Source: Desulfococcus multivorans
Lineage (GTDB): Bacteria; Desulfobacterota; Desulfobacteria; Desulfobacterales; Desulfococcaceae
DNA: 64,000 nt
Reading direction: 5' to 3'
Assembly: GCF_001854245.1 (NCBI RefSeq)
Contig: NZ_CP015381.1
Span: forward strand, 1,080,001 to 1,144,000
The notes beneath the pieces are model-generated. The model was given only the letters and a program-made list of their open reading frames with translations. It had not been told where the DNA came from and ran no database searches. The position numbers and the translations under genes were made by a program. Positions 45,368 through 54,655 of the stretch are shown here, piece after piece. Position 1 is the stretch's first letter. Each line of letters starts with the position of its first letter.

Positions 45368-46409
45368 GCAGAATGACAGTAACCCCGATGCTCATCATAA
45401 ATCCCGGAGTGATCCATGCGGGAAGGGGTATCGCCGCCATTCTGATCGGCATGCTTTTGCTCGCGCCCACGGCGGCCTTCACCGCCGAGAAGGCAGAGAA
45501 GGACACCCTCACCCTGGTCCTGGAAAACGACCTGTTCTACAACAGTGACCGGAATTACACCAACGGGGTACGTGTATCCTGGTTGTCTGCCAAAGACAAA
45601 ACTCCGGAGTGGGTGTTGCGCATGGCCGACAAGTTCCCTTTGTTCCCTGTTGACAGAGCCGTGCGGGCGAGCTACGCAGTCGGCCAGAACATTTATACCC
45701 CGGAGGACATCACTTTGCGGGACCCCCCGCTCGATGACCGCCCTTATGGCGGCTGGCTCTATGGTTCCGTTGGCTTAATCGCCGAAACCGGGCAACGTCT
45801 TGATCAACTTGAATTGACCGTGGGCGTGGTAGGCCCCGCCTCGCTTGCGGAACAGACCCAGAAGCGCGTTCATTCATTCGTGAACGCGGATGAGCCGCGA
45901 GGCTGGGACACCCAACTCAAGAACGAACCCGGGTTCATCCTGGCCTATAGTCGCAGTTGGCGTAGTTTGGCAGCGGAATCACTGCTGGGCATTCCCTTCG
46001 ACCTGACTCCGCATGCGGGTGTCACCTTGGGCAACATATTCACCTACGCCAATGCCGGCCTAATGCTGCGCTAGGCAAAAAACTGCCGCACGACTATGGC
46101 CCTCCCCGAATCCAGCCCAGCGTACCTGGCTCAGGCTTTTTTATTCCTCGGCACGGTTTCGGCTGGTATCTGTTTGCCGGCATTGAGGGCCGGGCCGTCG
46201 CCCGCAACATCTTTCTTGACGGCAACACCTTTCGCGACAGCCGCAACGTAGACAAAGAACCGCTGGTAGGAGACCTCCAGTTCGGTATCGCTATTACCTG
46301 GCGGAACCTGCGTTTGGGCTATACCCATGTGCTCAGGAAACGGGAGTTCAAAGGCCAGGGCGGCCGCCGCGATGATTTTGGGGCGATCAGTCTTTCACTA
46401 CAACTTTGA
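45364..46409 (+). pseudogene. LpxR-like outer-membrane lipid A deacylase (DUF2219), frameshifted
   Basis: The ATG at 45364 overlaps the permease stop. After a signal peptide, 'DTLTLVLENDLFYNSDRNYTNGVRVSWL' is the LpxR/DUF2219 start, whose Asn-Asp pair is catalytic in LpxR. The frame stops at TAG after '..NAGLMLR' (46074). In another frame the homology goes on ('GWYLFAGIEGRAVARNIFLDGNTFRDS..VGDLQFGIAITWRNLRLGYTHVLR') to a TGA at 46407-46409. A single missing base near 46070 explains this. If the deletion is real the protein is dead; if it is a sequencing error the gene is intact, about 347 residues. Confidence 0.75.
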
Positions 46410-46526
46410 TAGTGCGCGTTACGCGTAGTAGATCAGTTGGTTACTTCACTATCCTGCCTGGTCTTTTTGAAACCCGACTGCCGGGCACACCAAAGTAGGC
46501 GAAATGACCTTGCACAACAGATCGTA

Positions 46527-47087
46527 GCCATCTCCATCCGGCAGGGGCTGCGGAAAAAAGAGGATGCGCTGGGAAGCGAGATGGAGCAGGAACTGGACGT
46601 CCGCGCCATGCCCATCCGCCGTGCGGTCTTTTGGCTGGTGGTGGGTTTGGCGCTGCTCATTGTCAGTTCCCGCATCCTGGTCTGGGGCGCGGTGGAGATC
46701 GCTCATGGATTCGGGGTCAGCGATCTGATCTTCGGCTTGACCGTCGTCGCGGTCGGCACCTCGCTACCGGAACTGGCTTAATCAATCATTGCAGCCAGGA
46801 AGGGCGAACACGATATCGCTTTCGGCAACATCCTGGGCTCCAACCTGTTCAACACCCTGGCGGTGGTGTGGATCGCCGGTACGATTCACCCGCTGGCCGT
46901 CGGGCCGGAAGTCTTCAATCGGGACATGCTGGTCATGGCCGCACTGACCCTGTCGCTGTTCGTGATCGGCTATGGATTCCGGGGACCTGGAGGACGTATC
47001 AACCGCATCGAGGGCGCGGTGCTGCTGGTCTGTTACATGGGCTATACGGCCTACCTGATCAGCACGGTTTTCGGCGGGCAGGCGTAG
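46527..47087 (+). pseudogene. C-terminal half of a CaCA-type Na+/Ca2+ exchanger with nonsense codon
   Basis: One frame reads 'VFWLVVGLALLIVSSRILVWGAVEIAHGFGVSDLIFGLTVVAVGTSLPELA', then TAA at 46779-46781, then 'SIIAARKGEHDIAFGNILGSNLFNTLAVVWIAG' to 47087. GTSLPEL and GNILGSNLFN are the alpha-2 repeat of the family. The alpha-1 half is absent, and the TAA would need one base change to Ser, so the gene is both truncated and interrupted. Confidence 0.75.
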
Positions 47088-47335
47088 GCCAATTCGATTC
47101 CCGTTTTGGGAACCGAACCGGCGTCCGAAAACCGGATTCGAAGTTGTTGCGGTTCTGCGCCAGGTATCAGGTTTTACTGCAAACCCGTCACCCTCGTCCG
47201 GTGCCGGGAAATCAGGGGAGAAAATCGTTTCTCTGGTCGGGTTGGCGGGAAGTGGTTGTGTGAAATGACTTCGGCTTTTATTATCAAGGAGTTACGATGA
47301 GCGCGGGCTTTGAGACTGTTTTGCGGTAGGTCGGC
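47086..47335 (+). repeat. diverged direct repeat, copy A
   Basis: Begins at the stop of the exchanger fragment with TAGGCC and a hairpin (TTCGATTCC 47093-47101 with GGAACCGAA 47109-47117, one mismatch). Patchy similarity to copy B at 49012 continues through 'TGCAAACCC', 'CCTCGTCCGG' and 'GGAAATC'. The function is unknown. From 47336 to 47778 I see no supported gene. Confidence 0.5.
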
Positions 47336-47778
47336 GTTCCCTCCGATTTTGCCGGTCTGAGAGCTAACGCAAATCGGACTCACCTCGAAACCGCAAAAAT
47401 TATTCACCCAGATTTCCCGCGCTTCCGACCTTCCGCCGAAGCCGTCTCTTATCGAAACACTAAATTTTCAATGGGTTGAGCTTCAAGAACGGTTCAAGAC
47501 GAGTTCGAGAGATTTTTCGGTGGAACGGAGAAAACGCGGGTCCGAAAGCGACCCCTAAAAGGAAATGGGGTTGAAACGGTGCTTCCCGGCTCCGGAGAAT
47601 GCCCATTCCTGGCATCAGACTGGAACCCTTTGATAACAGGGGCTTTCCGATAACCGAAAAATCGGAGTCGTGGTTGTAACTTTTTTTCGCTTTAGCGATG
47701 CGTTGCAGCGTCGAACGCTCGTCTGAGGAAATCGAAACGGCCAATCGGGAAATCCGCTTGATTTTTCCTTCCCGGTTC

Positions 47779-47834
47779 TTTATTTTAGGATATGCAGTTA
47801 AAATAAAATAAAGACGAACCTTATTTTAGGTTCG
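47779..47834 (+). promoter_or_regulatory. operator-like repeats upstream of fic
   Basis: TTATTTTAGG occurs at 47780-47789 and 47821-47830, 41 nt apart (about four helical turns). The first is part of an inverted repeat TTTATTTTA/TAAAATAAA (47779-47787, 47799-47807). The second is the loop of CGAACC/GGTTCG (47815-47834). Placement just before the fic start suggests autoregulation through the protein's C-terminal winged helix. Confidence 0.5.
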
Positions 47835-47845
47835 AGGCAGGCAGG

Positions 47846-49015
47846 ATGAAGCGAGAACTCCAAGGCAGATACGTGACCATATCGACGGTGGGTGAGAAGG
47901 CCCAGGCCTTCGTGCCCGCGCCGCTGCCGCCACGTCCACCCATCGACTGGACGCCGGAACTGCGCAGCAAGTTCGACCAGGCGTTGCTGGCCCTCGGTCG
48001 GCTGGACAGCGTCTCGACCTTGCTGCCGGATACCTCGCTGTTCCTCTACATGTACGTGCGCAAGGAGGCCGTGCTCTCCTCCATGATCGAGGGAACCCAG
48101 TCATCCCTGTCGGATCTGCTGCTCTTCGAGCTAGATCAGGAGCCCGGCGTCCCGCTGGATGACGTGCGGGAGGTCAGCAACTATGTTGCGGCCCTCGACC
48201 ATGGTCTGCGCCTGCTGGAGGAAGGGCTGCCACTGTCGCTGCGGCTGTTCCGCGAGATTCATGGCGTGCTGCTGACCAAGGGGCGTGGCAGCAATCAGAC
48301 CCCGGGGGAGTTTCGTCGCAGCCAGAACTGGATCGGCGGCACCCGGCCGGGCAATGCGGCCTTCGTTCCGCCTCCGGCCGAAGAGGTACTGGAGTGCATG
48401 AGCAAGCTGGAGCTCTTCCTCCATGACCAGCCGGAGCCGACCCCGGTGCTGCTCAAGGCCGCGCTGGCCCATGTGCAGTTCGAAACGATCCACCCGTTCC
48501 TCGACGGTAATGGCCGTTTGGGACGTCTGCTGATCGCGCTGCTCCTGTGCGAGCAGAAGGTGCTGCGGGAGCCGATGCTTTACCTCAGCCTCTATTTCAA
48601 GACGCATCGTCAGTATTATTACGAGCTGCTCAACAACGTACGGATGACTGGCGACTGGGAAGCCTGGCTCGATTTCTTCGCCGAGGCGGTCATTGTCACT
48701 GCCACCCAGGCGGTGGAAACGGCGCAGCAGCTCCTGGACCTGTCGAACCAGGACCGTGACAAGATCAGCGGCCTGGGACGGGCGGCGGCATCCACCCTGC
48801 AGGTCCACCGGGCGCTTATGGAGCATCCCATCGCCACCTCGGGCTCGTTGGTTGAGAAGACCGGCATCACCCCGGCCACGGTCAACAAGGCACTCGGCCA
48901 CCTGGAACAGCTCGGCATCGTCAAGGAGCTGACTGCCCAGAAGCGTAACCGCCTGTTCAGTTACGCGGGCTATATCGAGATCATGAGTCGTGGCACGGAG
49001 CTGCCGGGCAGGTAG
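47846..49015 (+). CDS. Fic-family AMPylase with internal inhibitory helix and C-terminal winged helix
   Basis: 389 residues. The Fic catalytic motif HPFLDGNGRLGR is at about 216-227. Upstream, SSMIEG (about 78-83) is the (S/T)xxxE(G/N) inhibitory motif of class II Fic proteins, whose Glu blocks ATP. After residue 300, 'VHRALMEHPIATSGSLVEKTGITPATVNKALGHLEQLGIVKEL' is a winged helix, so it may bind DNA. Fic proteins transfer AMP to target proteins. No separate antitoxin is adjacent, as expected for class II. The DNA is GC-rich like the exporter operon. Diverged repeats flank it on both sides. Confidence 0.88.
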   Translation: MKRELQGRYVTISTVGEKAQAFVPAPLPPRPPIDWTPELRSKFDQALLALGRLDSVSTLLPDTSLFLYMYVRKEAVLSSMIEGTQSSLSDLLLFELDQEPGVPLDDVREVSNYVAALDHGLRLLEEGLPLSLRLFREIHGVLLTKGRGSNQTPGEFRRSQNWIGGTRPGNAAFVPPPAEEVLECMSKLELFLHDQPEPTPVLLKAALAHVQFETIHPFLDGNGRLGRLLIALLLCEQKVLREPMLYLSLYFKTHRQYYYELLNNVRMTGDWEAWLDFFAEAVIVTATQAVETAQQLLDLSNQDRDKISGLGRAAASTLQVHRALMEHPIATSGSLVEKTGITPATVNKALGHLEQLGIVKELTAQKRNRLFSYAGYIEIMSRGTELPGR

Positions 49016-49250
49016 GTCGGTTCGATTCCCATTTTCGGAATCGAATCAGATTCGTTGGGAGATTGTTCTTGGTATCCGCTCGCGTTGCAAACCCAGCATC
49101 CTCGTCCGGAGCTTGGAAATCGGGAGAGAAAAGTTGCTTCCCCGGTGGGAACTTGGGGCGTGACTCAGCTTCCTATGCGAAGCCCTTTGTTTTCAATGTG
49201 TTACGGTGCAGATCGGGGTCGGAGGCTGAGTTGCGGTCGAGAGCTGTTTG
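49012..49250 (+). repeat. diverged direct repeat, copy B
   Basis: Begins at the fic stop with TAGGTC and a perfect hairpin: TTCGATTCC (49021-49029), 7-nt loop, GGAATCGAA (49037-49045). It is collinear with copy A. The hairpin may serve as a terminator. From 49251 to 49776 no gene is supported; a TTGACA-GT-TGTCAA palindrome lies at 49291-49304 and another dyad at 49740-49756. Confidence 0.5.
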
Positions 49251-49776
49251 CTCCACCATTTCAAAAAGACAGACCCGTCCACTGATATGATTGACAGTTG
49301 TCAAGAAAAAAAAGTTCACCGACCTTCCTTTTCCCGCGGGAAAAGGATTATTACAAGCGTCTCTCCAGGCCATTGGTAGAGGCGGGATCTTTGAAACGAC
49401 GGCTGATCTCTCTGATATTCGCGGGTTGGTTACCGCATGACTTGGCTACGTCGTGGAGCTGCCTCTGTCTAAAATCGGAAGTTCGGCTATTCGCCTTATT
49501 CCATAGCGGCGGCGAGGATTCTCCTATCCGAGATCGCGCCTCTAAAACAAGCGCGTTTACAATACGACTAACTCAAATGAGAAAAATCAGGTTTGTCTCC
49601 AGAGCCTGCGAAATTTCTAACTTCTGAAAGTCGAATCGGGCCGTCATCAGGGCGCAGCTCACCGTGTATTTCATGTTCAGGCCGGATTGTCGTGTTGTTG
49701 CATAGCGCTCTCCTTTCCGTGGTTTGAAAGCGGGCTCACAATTGCGTTATGCAATTCCTGCCCCAAGGAATTACCG

Positions 49777-50733
49777 CTATGGAAAGTTGAACTGTTTCAA
49801 GGCGTGGAAACAATTCAGAGCGTGTTTCAGGGAATGATTATATCCCACGAGCCGATAGACAATTTTCCTGCCGGTTCTGATGATCAGGCACGGGATCCGG
49901 ATAAAGGTATGGATGAACCTTTTGAATTCCATGCGTACGATCCGTTTTCCCAAGTGCCGATACGGTATCAGCAATCCGTACCATGCCTTCAAATCCCATG
50001 CCGTCGAAGCAATGGCCATGTAGGCCCAGTTGGAAAGCAGCGTGTTTGACGGCGCCTTGAGGGCGCAGGCCCCGTTTTTCAGCTGCTCGATGTCGTTTTC
50101 GTGATCAGCCCGCTTCCGATAGAATTCAAGAATCTGCTCTTTTGAGTTTTTGGCATCATTGGTTATATAGAAAAAATAGCGTACATTATCGAATAGTTTC
50201 AGCTCAACTTTTGTCACCTTGAGGATCTTTTTCAACACGATCATCCGATAGGGTTTTTTGCATTTTCCCGGCTTGTAGGAAAACTCGCTCAGATATTCGG
50301 ATACGGTTTGAATCGTCTTGAACTTTCTCTTTTTTACCACCGCCTTTTTGATGTTTTCCGCTTTTCGACGCTTTCGGGTTTTTACCGTATGCCCGGGTTT
50401 CCGCTCAAGCAGATCCCATTCCGTCAGGCTTTTTGCAAGCTTCACCAGATTTCCCCTGTGGCAGGAGATGTCCATGCCTTCCTTGCATTCCCCCGATGTT
50501 TCGGAAATCGTACCGTCGACATTGATAACGGCTTCTTTCCTGAAACACCGGGGCTGTCGGCGCCATATCTTCTTCCGGATCTCGTTTTTGGCTTCCATCA
50601 GCTCGATGATCTGATCTTCATCAAAGCGTCTCAGAAAATCGCCGGCGGTTGTTGGATCGGAGATGAGCTCAGCGCCCAGCGCATTGAGCCAGGCCTCGTC
50701 ATTCCTGAGCAATTCAATATCCTCAAGACAACT
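49777..50733 (-). mobile_element. IS1380-family transposase remnant inside the chimeric ORF
   Basis: The transposase part of the fusion belongs to a different IS1380 branch from the remnant at 39 kb. It lacks its 5' third and an internal block. No convincing terminal inverted repeats are seen at 49740-49777 or near 50733. Confidence 0.6.
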
Positions 50734-51276
50734 GGCTTCATCCAGACCGATGGTTTGGTGAGCCAACGTTTGTTCTAAAAGGCCGACAGTGCGCCGTAAA
50801 TCAACCAGTTTTTGTTCCTGTTCCCGCAGCCGCTTTTCGTTGAGGGTAAATCCCCTGATCAGGTGCTCCCGCAGCACATTGGTGGCCCAGATTCGAAATT
50901 GGGTGCCGCGCCTGGACTTGACCCGGTAGCCAACCGATATGATAACATCAAGATTGTAAAAATTGACCTTACGGCGAACCTGCCGGCCACCTTCATTTTG
51001 AACTACCGAGGATTGCTCGGTAGTTCCCTTCCGGGTCAACTCGCCTTCTTTGTATATGTTACGGACGTGCAGGCCGATGGTGTCCGTATCCTTATCAAAG
51101 AGTTCGGCCATCTGACGTTGATTGAGCCAGACCGTTTCCTGTTCCAGGCGCACATCCAGCGCAGCCTTGCCGTCCGGCGACCGATATAGAATGATTTCGC
51201 CTTTATCGGAACTTGCTGTTTTATCATTTTTTTTGCCATCAATCCGTTCTCGGAACATAATTTTCTTAGACAACAT
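49777..51276 (-). CDS. chimeric ORF: RhuM-like N-terminus fused to an IS1380-type transposase remnant
   Basis: 499 residues in one frame. Residues 1 to about 181 match RhuM-family proteins: 'GEIILYRSPDGKAALDVRLEQETVWLNQRQMAELF', 'VRRKVNFYNLDVIISVGYRVKSRRGTQFRIWA'. From about 183 on the sequence is an IS1380-type transposase missing its first third ('LRNDEAWLNALGAELISDPTTAGDFLRRF', 'AVINVDGTISETSGECKEGMDIS'). After residue 270 an in-frame gap removes the segment holding a catalytic Asp, and the normal C-terminus follows ('IEQLKNGACALKAPSNTLLSNWAYMAIASTAWDLKAW'). The transposase part is inactive. The RhuM DNA-binding-like part could still be made as a fusion. Confidence 0.75.
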   Translation of the reverse strand: MLSKKIMFRERIDGKKNDKTASSDKGEIILYRSPDGKAALDVRLEQETVWLNQRQMAELFDKDTDTIGLHVRNIYKEGELTRKGTTEQSSVVQNEGGRQVRRKVNFYNLDVIISVGYRVKSRRGTQFRIWATNVLREHLIRGFTLNEKRLREQEQKLVDLRRTVGLLEQTLAHQTIGLDEASCLEDIELLRNDEAWLNALGAELISDPTTAGDFLRRFDEDQIIELMEAKNEIRKKIWRRQPRCFRKEAVINVDGTISETSGECKEGMDISCHRGNLVKLAKSLTEWDLLERKPGHTVKTRKRRKAENIKKAVVKKRKFKTIQTVSEYLSEFSYKPGKCKKPYRMIVLKKILKVTKVELKLFDNVRYFFYITNDAKNSKEQILEFYRKRADHENDIEQLKNGACALKAPSNTLLSNWAYMAIASTAWDLKAWYGLLIPYRHLGKRIVRMEFKRFIHTFIRIPCLIIRTGRKIVYRLVGYNHSLKHALNCFHALKQFNFP

Positions 51277-51363
51277 TTATTTCGCTGCCCAATTCGCGAC
51301 CCAATTCATTCGACATTATCCAATTGCCATACAGCGGATTTTTGCCACCGGGAGCATGAACCC

Positions 51364-52014
51364 TCAATCATCCGGCCCCCGGTGGGCGGTTGTGTCTTCG
51401 TCGACCCAATCTTCCTCGGTGTAGGACATGCCCTTTCGCCCCGGCACCTTGCGCGTCGGTCCGGCCTTGTAAAGAGCGCAGCTTTTCGGTCCGTAACAGA
51501 AGGTCTCGAACCGGTACCGTTTCTTGGACGGATTCCAGTGGTCGATGATCATCTCCACCGGCATGCGACAGCCCCAGATACAGGTCATGCACTTGGCGTC
51601 ATACGTCCGGGTGTCCAGACGCCGATGCCCACGGCTGCGATAGGTTTCAAGGTCGGGCGGCACGCCGTGAAACGGTGGATCAGCCAGGAAATCACCTTCG
51701 GCATCATTTATTATCTTCAGACCGCTTGCCTTGTAGAACCCGGCCGTCTCAAGCCGAGTATCAGGAACGGGAACCGCCAGGCCGCTCACCTCCATGCCGA
51801 CTCGAAATCGATGCTTCGCTTGTGCGGCCTTCCCGAGAGCAATTATGTATTCGCCCGGTTCATCATCGATTGTCCCTTCAAACCGAAGTACATACCCCAG
51901 ATAGCTGTGGCTCCGCTCGTCGAAAGACCGCATCAGCCGAATACGGGGCTGCACGGCCTGAATGCGTCCCGACCATTCAATTTTGGCCGTTTTGGTTGTC
52001 GATCTTGATTTCAT
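51364..52014 (-). CDS. hypothetical protein with Cys cluster
   Basis: 216 residues. The N-terminal half ('IEWSGRIQAVQPRIRLMRSFDERSHSYLGYVLRFEGTID..PGEYIIALGKAAQAKHRFRVGMEVSGL') looks like an OB-fold. The C-terminal half has CMTCIWGC plus two more Cys ('FCYGPKSC') and could bind zinc or an Fe-S cluster. I do not recognise a characterised family. It is the last gene of a four-gene minus-strand operon. Confidence 0.6.
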   Translation of the reverse strand: MKSRSTTKTAKIEWSGRIQAVQPRIRLMRSFDERSHSYLGYVLRFEGTIDDEPGEYIIALGKAAQAKHRFRVGMEVSGLAVPVPDTRLETAGFYKASGLKIINDAEGDFLADPPFHGVPPDLETYRSRGHRRLDTRTYDAKCMTCIWGCRMPVEMIIDHWNPSKKRYRFETFCYGPKSCALYKAGPTRKVPGRKGMSYTEEDWVDEDTTAHRGPDD

Positions 52015-52053
52015 GATGATTTTCTTTCCCGAACCTGCTCTTCAAAACCTGAT

Positions 52054-53400
52054 TCAGCTCCTCTTCGGTTTTCTTGGCCAACGTGCCTTTGCACGTTCCA
52101 GAAAAGAAGGCTCAACTTTTTTAGGTGCGCCGGTGACGATATCCTCGAACCCGGCCATAAATCCTTTCTTGCGAAAGTGCCTTTTGCGCACATCGGCAAC
52201 CACCGCCTGCCAGTCGGCATCGAGATTCGCTTTGGTGTAGCATTTTTTGGCGCGCTCGATATGGCCGAGCGCTGCATCGTAATATTTGCTTTTGTCAGCG
52301 TTGACGATCCGCATGCAGAGCGCACGGTAAACCCTAGCGGATACATTAGGGTGAGAGCGCTCCAGTTTGCGCGCCAGCGGCTCGGTCCGGTAATGGCTGA
52401 GATCTTCCAATTCGTCGTCTGTGATCCGGTGCAGGTACGATACAAGGCGATCGAACTCTTTATGAACGAGCCATAGTTCAATCAAAGAGGACAAATCGCC
52501 TTTCTCCGCTGACGACATGGCCTTTTGGTGCCAATCCGTTCTCTCTTCTCCCGGCACATAGCGCATCAATTCCTTGTATGTAAACGTGGAGGGGTGTGCC
52601 TCAAACTCGGACCAGGCGGATTGAAGGGCATCTTCCGTCCGCCCAATCCTGGCCAGCATCACCCGCTTTAGCTCACCTAATTCGTGTTCTTCATGTGATG
52701 TTCGGATGTCCGCCCGCGCGATCTTCAAGCCTCTTTCGACCCAGGAAAGCGCATCTTCAGGGCGTCTCCGGCTTTTGTATATTTTCGCGATGGCAATGCA
52801 GTCCTTTGCTTCAAACCCGGTCTGATCGCAAAGCGCGATGTAATCGTCAACATTTTGCTGGGCGGCCAGCAACGTCTTCAGTACGCCGTCCCAGCGTCGG
52901 CGTTCGTAGCCGGAAAAGCGCTTTTCCTCGTCATCTCGGATCGGAGCGGATTCGAACTTGGCGCGAATCTGCTGGATGAATGCCGCCAGCCCCTTCTTGT
53001 CAAGCACTTCCACAACCCCACGCTCAAGGTCGTGACAGAATCCGTAGGGGTCGTCTTCCATCCAGGATATCAGCGATATTGCGGTCTCGTCCGGATCAAA
53101 ATTTGCACACTGACGTGCTTTGATCCAACCTTGAAACAGTTCCTCAACCAGCATCCCGAAATCACCGCTCGAGTCGTCGATCTCATCGGCCTTTTCATGG
53201 CAGGCGGCAATAAAGATTTCGTATAGACGCGCTGCGCGTTCCGGCTCTTTCCGGCAAATTTTACCGATGTCATCAGCAACACCCTGAACATCCTCCACGA
53301 ACGACCAGGCGGCATTATAGGAAATGAAACGGCCGGGAGACAGTGCCGCTTCGATGGCCTTTTCCAGAGGATCGGTCTGTTTTCGCTTCGCGGGGCTCAT
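52054..53400 (-). CDS. DUF6880-like helical-repeat protein
   Basis: 448 residues, almost entirely helical with TPR-like repeats ('IAKIYKSRRRPEDALSWVERGLKIA', 'MLARIGRTEDALQSAWSEFEAHPS'). The N-terminus 'DPLEKAIEAALSPGRFISYNAAWSFVEDVQGVADDI' fits a family found beside SWIM zinc-finger proteins. No enzyme motif. Cytoplasmic. It ends 39 nt before the Cys-cluster gene and starts 16 nt after the upstream TPR gene's stop, so it is an operon member. Function unknown. Confidence 0.6.
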   Translation of the reverse strand: MSPAKRKQTDPLEKAIEAALSPGRFISYNAAWSFVEDVQGVADDIGKICRKEPERAARLYEIFIAACHEKADEIDDSSGDFGMLVEELFQGWIKARQCANFDPDETAISLISWMEDDPYGFCHDLERGVVEVLDKKGLAAFIQQIRAKFESAPIRDDEEKRFSGYERRRWDGVLKTLLAAQQNVDDYIALCDQTGFEAKDCIAIAKIYKSRRRPEDALSWVERGLKIARADIRTSHEEHELGELKRVMLARIGRTEDALQSAWSEFEAHPSTFTYKELMRYVPGEERTDWHQKAMSSAEKGDLSSLIELWLVHKEFDRLVSYLHRITDDELEDLSHYRTEPLARKLERSHPNVSARVYRALCMRIVNADKSKYYDAALGHIERAKKCYTKANLDADWQAVVADVRKRHFRKKGFMAGFEDIVTGAPKKVEPSFLERAKARWPRKPKRS

Positions 53401-53416
53401 GGTGTTCCTTTGATGG

Positions 53417-54652
53417 TCACTCGATTTCTCGATCCTCCCAGGCTGTTTTTGCCTTCACCTCATCGATGAGAAACCGCACGCCCTGGTTGTCATACGGGTT
53501 CAGCCAGAGCATCTTCTCAAATATGTGCTCCGCCTCGTCAAAGCGCCCAAGCCGCCAGAGACACAATCCATAACCGTGCATACAGCGCAGAAACGGACGG
53601 TTGTCGATCAGGCCCCACGCTAAGACGCCGGCAAAGTCGTCACCCAAAGACAGCTCGCCGATACGCAGGCCGACTTCGTAATGCCGGATGGCATTTTGCG
53701 GCCAGTGATCAAAAACGAAATTGCCCAGATGCGAATGGGCATCGAGGCAGCGCAGGTCCGCCTGGCACAGCTCCATCAAGATCTTTTCCGCCTCTGCCCG
53801 CTCGCCGGCATCATTGAGATCATTGGACCGGGTGATGGGGTCATTGAAAGGATCGTCAGTGTCCTCGCCGGGCAGCACCTGCTCCATCTCGAACATGGGG
53901 CGGGGGCCATGGGCGATGATCGGCTTGGCCCAATCTTCGATGGGGTCGTCTTCTTCTCCCCAGTACTCTTCCTCAGGGTCCCACTTGCCCATCTCTTCGA
54001 GCCCCAAAGCCGCCAGATCGAGGGCCTTTACGTCGATCCGGGTCGATTGAATCTCGCCGGAAAGATACGGATGACCACCGTAACGCCACTGCTTCCGGGG
54101 CGTTACCGTGACGATGGCGCCAGGCACCACCTCCCAGAGGCGGCTTGCACGCAAGGTAATGATCTGGTCGCTTCCCCGCAAACGGCACCGGGCGGCCCGC
54201 TCCATGACCGCTAGGGCGACCAATTCGACCGGTTTGCTCAGGTCGATGTCATCGTCTGTAGCTTTGTCCTGCCTGCGTCGTCGGGAGGTTTTTTGCGTCC
54301 CGGCAGGGTAAGGATCGAGGTTGAGCCACCTCCGGTAGGCAGCAATGTAGCGAGTCCCAACCGATATCTGCGGCAACACGACATCGGAGACCGCCACCAC
54401 ATATTCGGACCCGTCCTCGCGACGGCACTTTGCCGTCAGACCGCGCCGTTCGTTACCATCATAGTCTATTGCGATCACCGAAACCGGTTCCCCGATAACG
54501 AAACCGTCGGCAGGGAGGGCAACGTCATCCTCAAAGGCCTGCCGAAAAGCCCAGAGCTGCTCATCATCGCCGTATGCGTCGACGATGATTTCCTCAATAA
54601 GTCTGTCCAAGGCTTCGAGTTTCTTCCCCTCTTTGGGGCTTCGCGTGCTCAT
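53417..54652 (-). CDS. TPR-containing cytoplasmic protein of unknown function
   Basis: 411 residues. The N-terminal third includes 'VSVIAIDYDGNERRGLTAKCRREDGSEYVVAVSDVV', a beta-rich module. A basic linker (about residue 120) is followed by another beta module with 'RASRLWEVVPGAIVTVTPRKQW'. The C-terminal third is TPR-like ('CLWRLGRFDEAEHIFEKMLWLNPYDNQGVRFLI'). No family with a known role is recognised. Start and stop lie within a few bases of its neighbours, showing tight operon packing. Confidence 0.6.
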   Translation of the reverse strand: MSTRSPKEGKKLEALDRLIEEIIVDAYGDDEQLWAFRQAFEDDVALPADGFVIGEPVSVIAIDYDGNERRGLTAKCRREDGSEYVVAVSDVVLPQISVGTRYIAAYRRWLNLDPYPAGTQKTSRRRRQDKATDDDIDLSKPVELVALAVMERAARCRLRGSDQIITLRASRLWEVVPGAIVTVTPRKQWRYGGHPYLSGEIQSTRIDVKALDLAALGLEEMGKWDPEEEYWGEEDDPIEDWAKPIIAHGPRPMFEMEQVLPGEDTDDPFNDPITRSNDLNDAGERAEAEKILMELCQADLRCLDAHSHLGNFVFDHWPQNAIRHYEVGLRIGELSLGDDFAGVLAWGLIDNRPFLRCMHGYGLCLWRLGRFDEAEHIFEKMLWLNPYDNQGVRFLIDEVKAKTAWEDREIE

Positions 54653-54655
54653 CCT

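Noticed and set aside
46779-46781. In-frame TAA in the exchanger fragment as a possible recoded codon
   Set aside because: TAA is not used for Sec, and the gene already lacks its first half; a nonsense mutation is simpler.
47460-47744. 94-codon minus-strand ORF between repeat copy A and fic
   Set aside because: No RBS, no recognisable motif, irregular composition.
49298-49627. 109-codon plus-strand ORF after fic
   Set aside because: Frame lacks an RBS and any family pattern; lies in remnant DNA.
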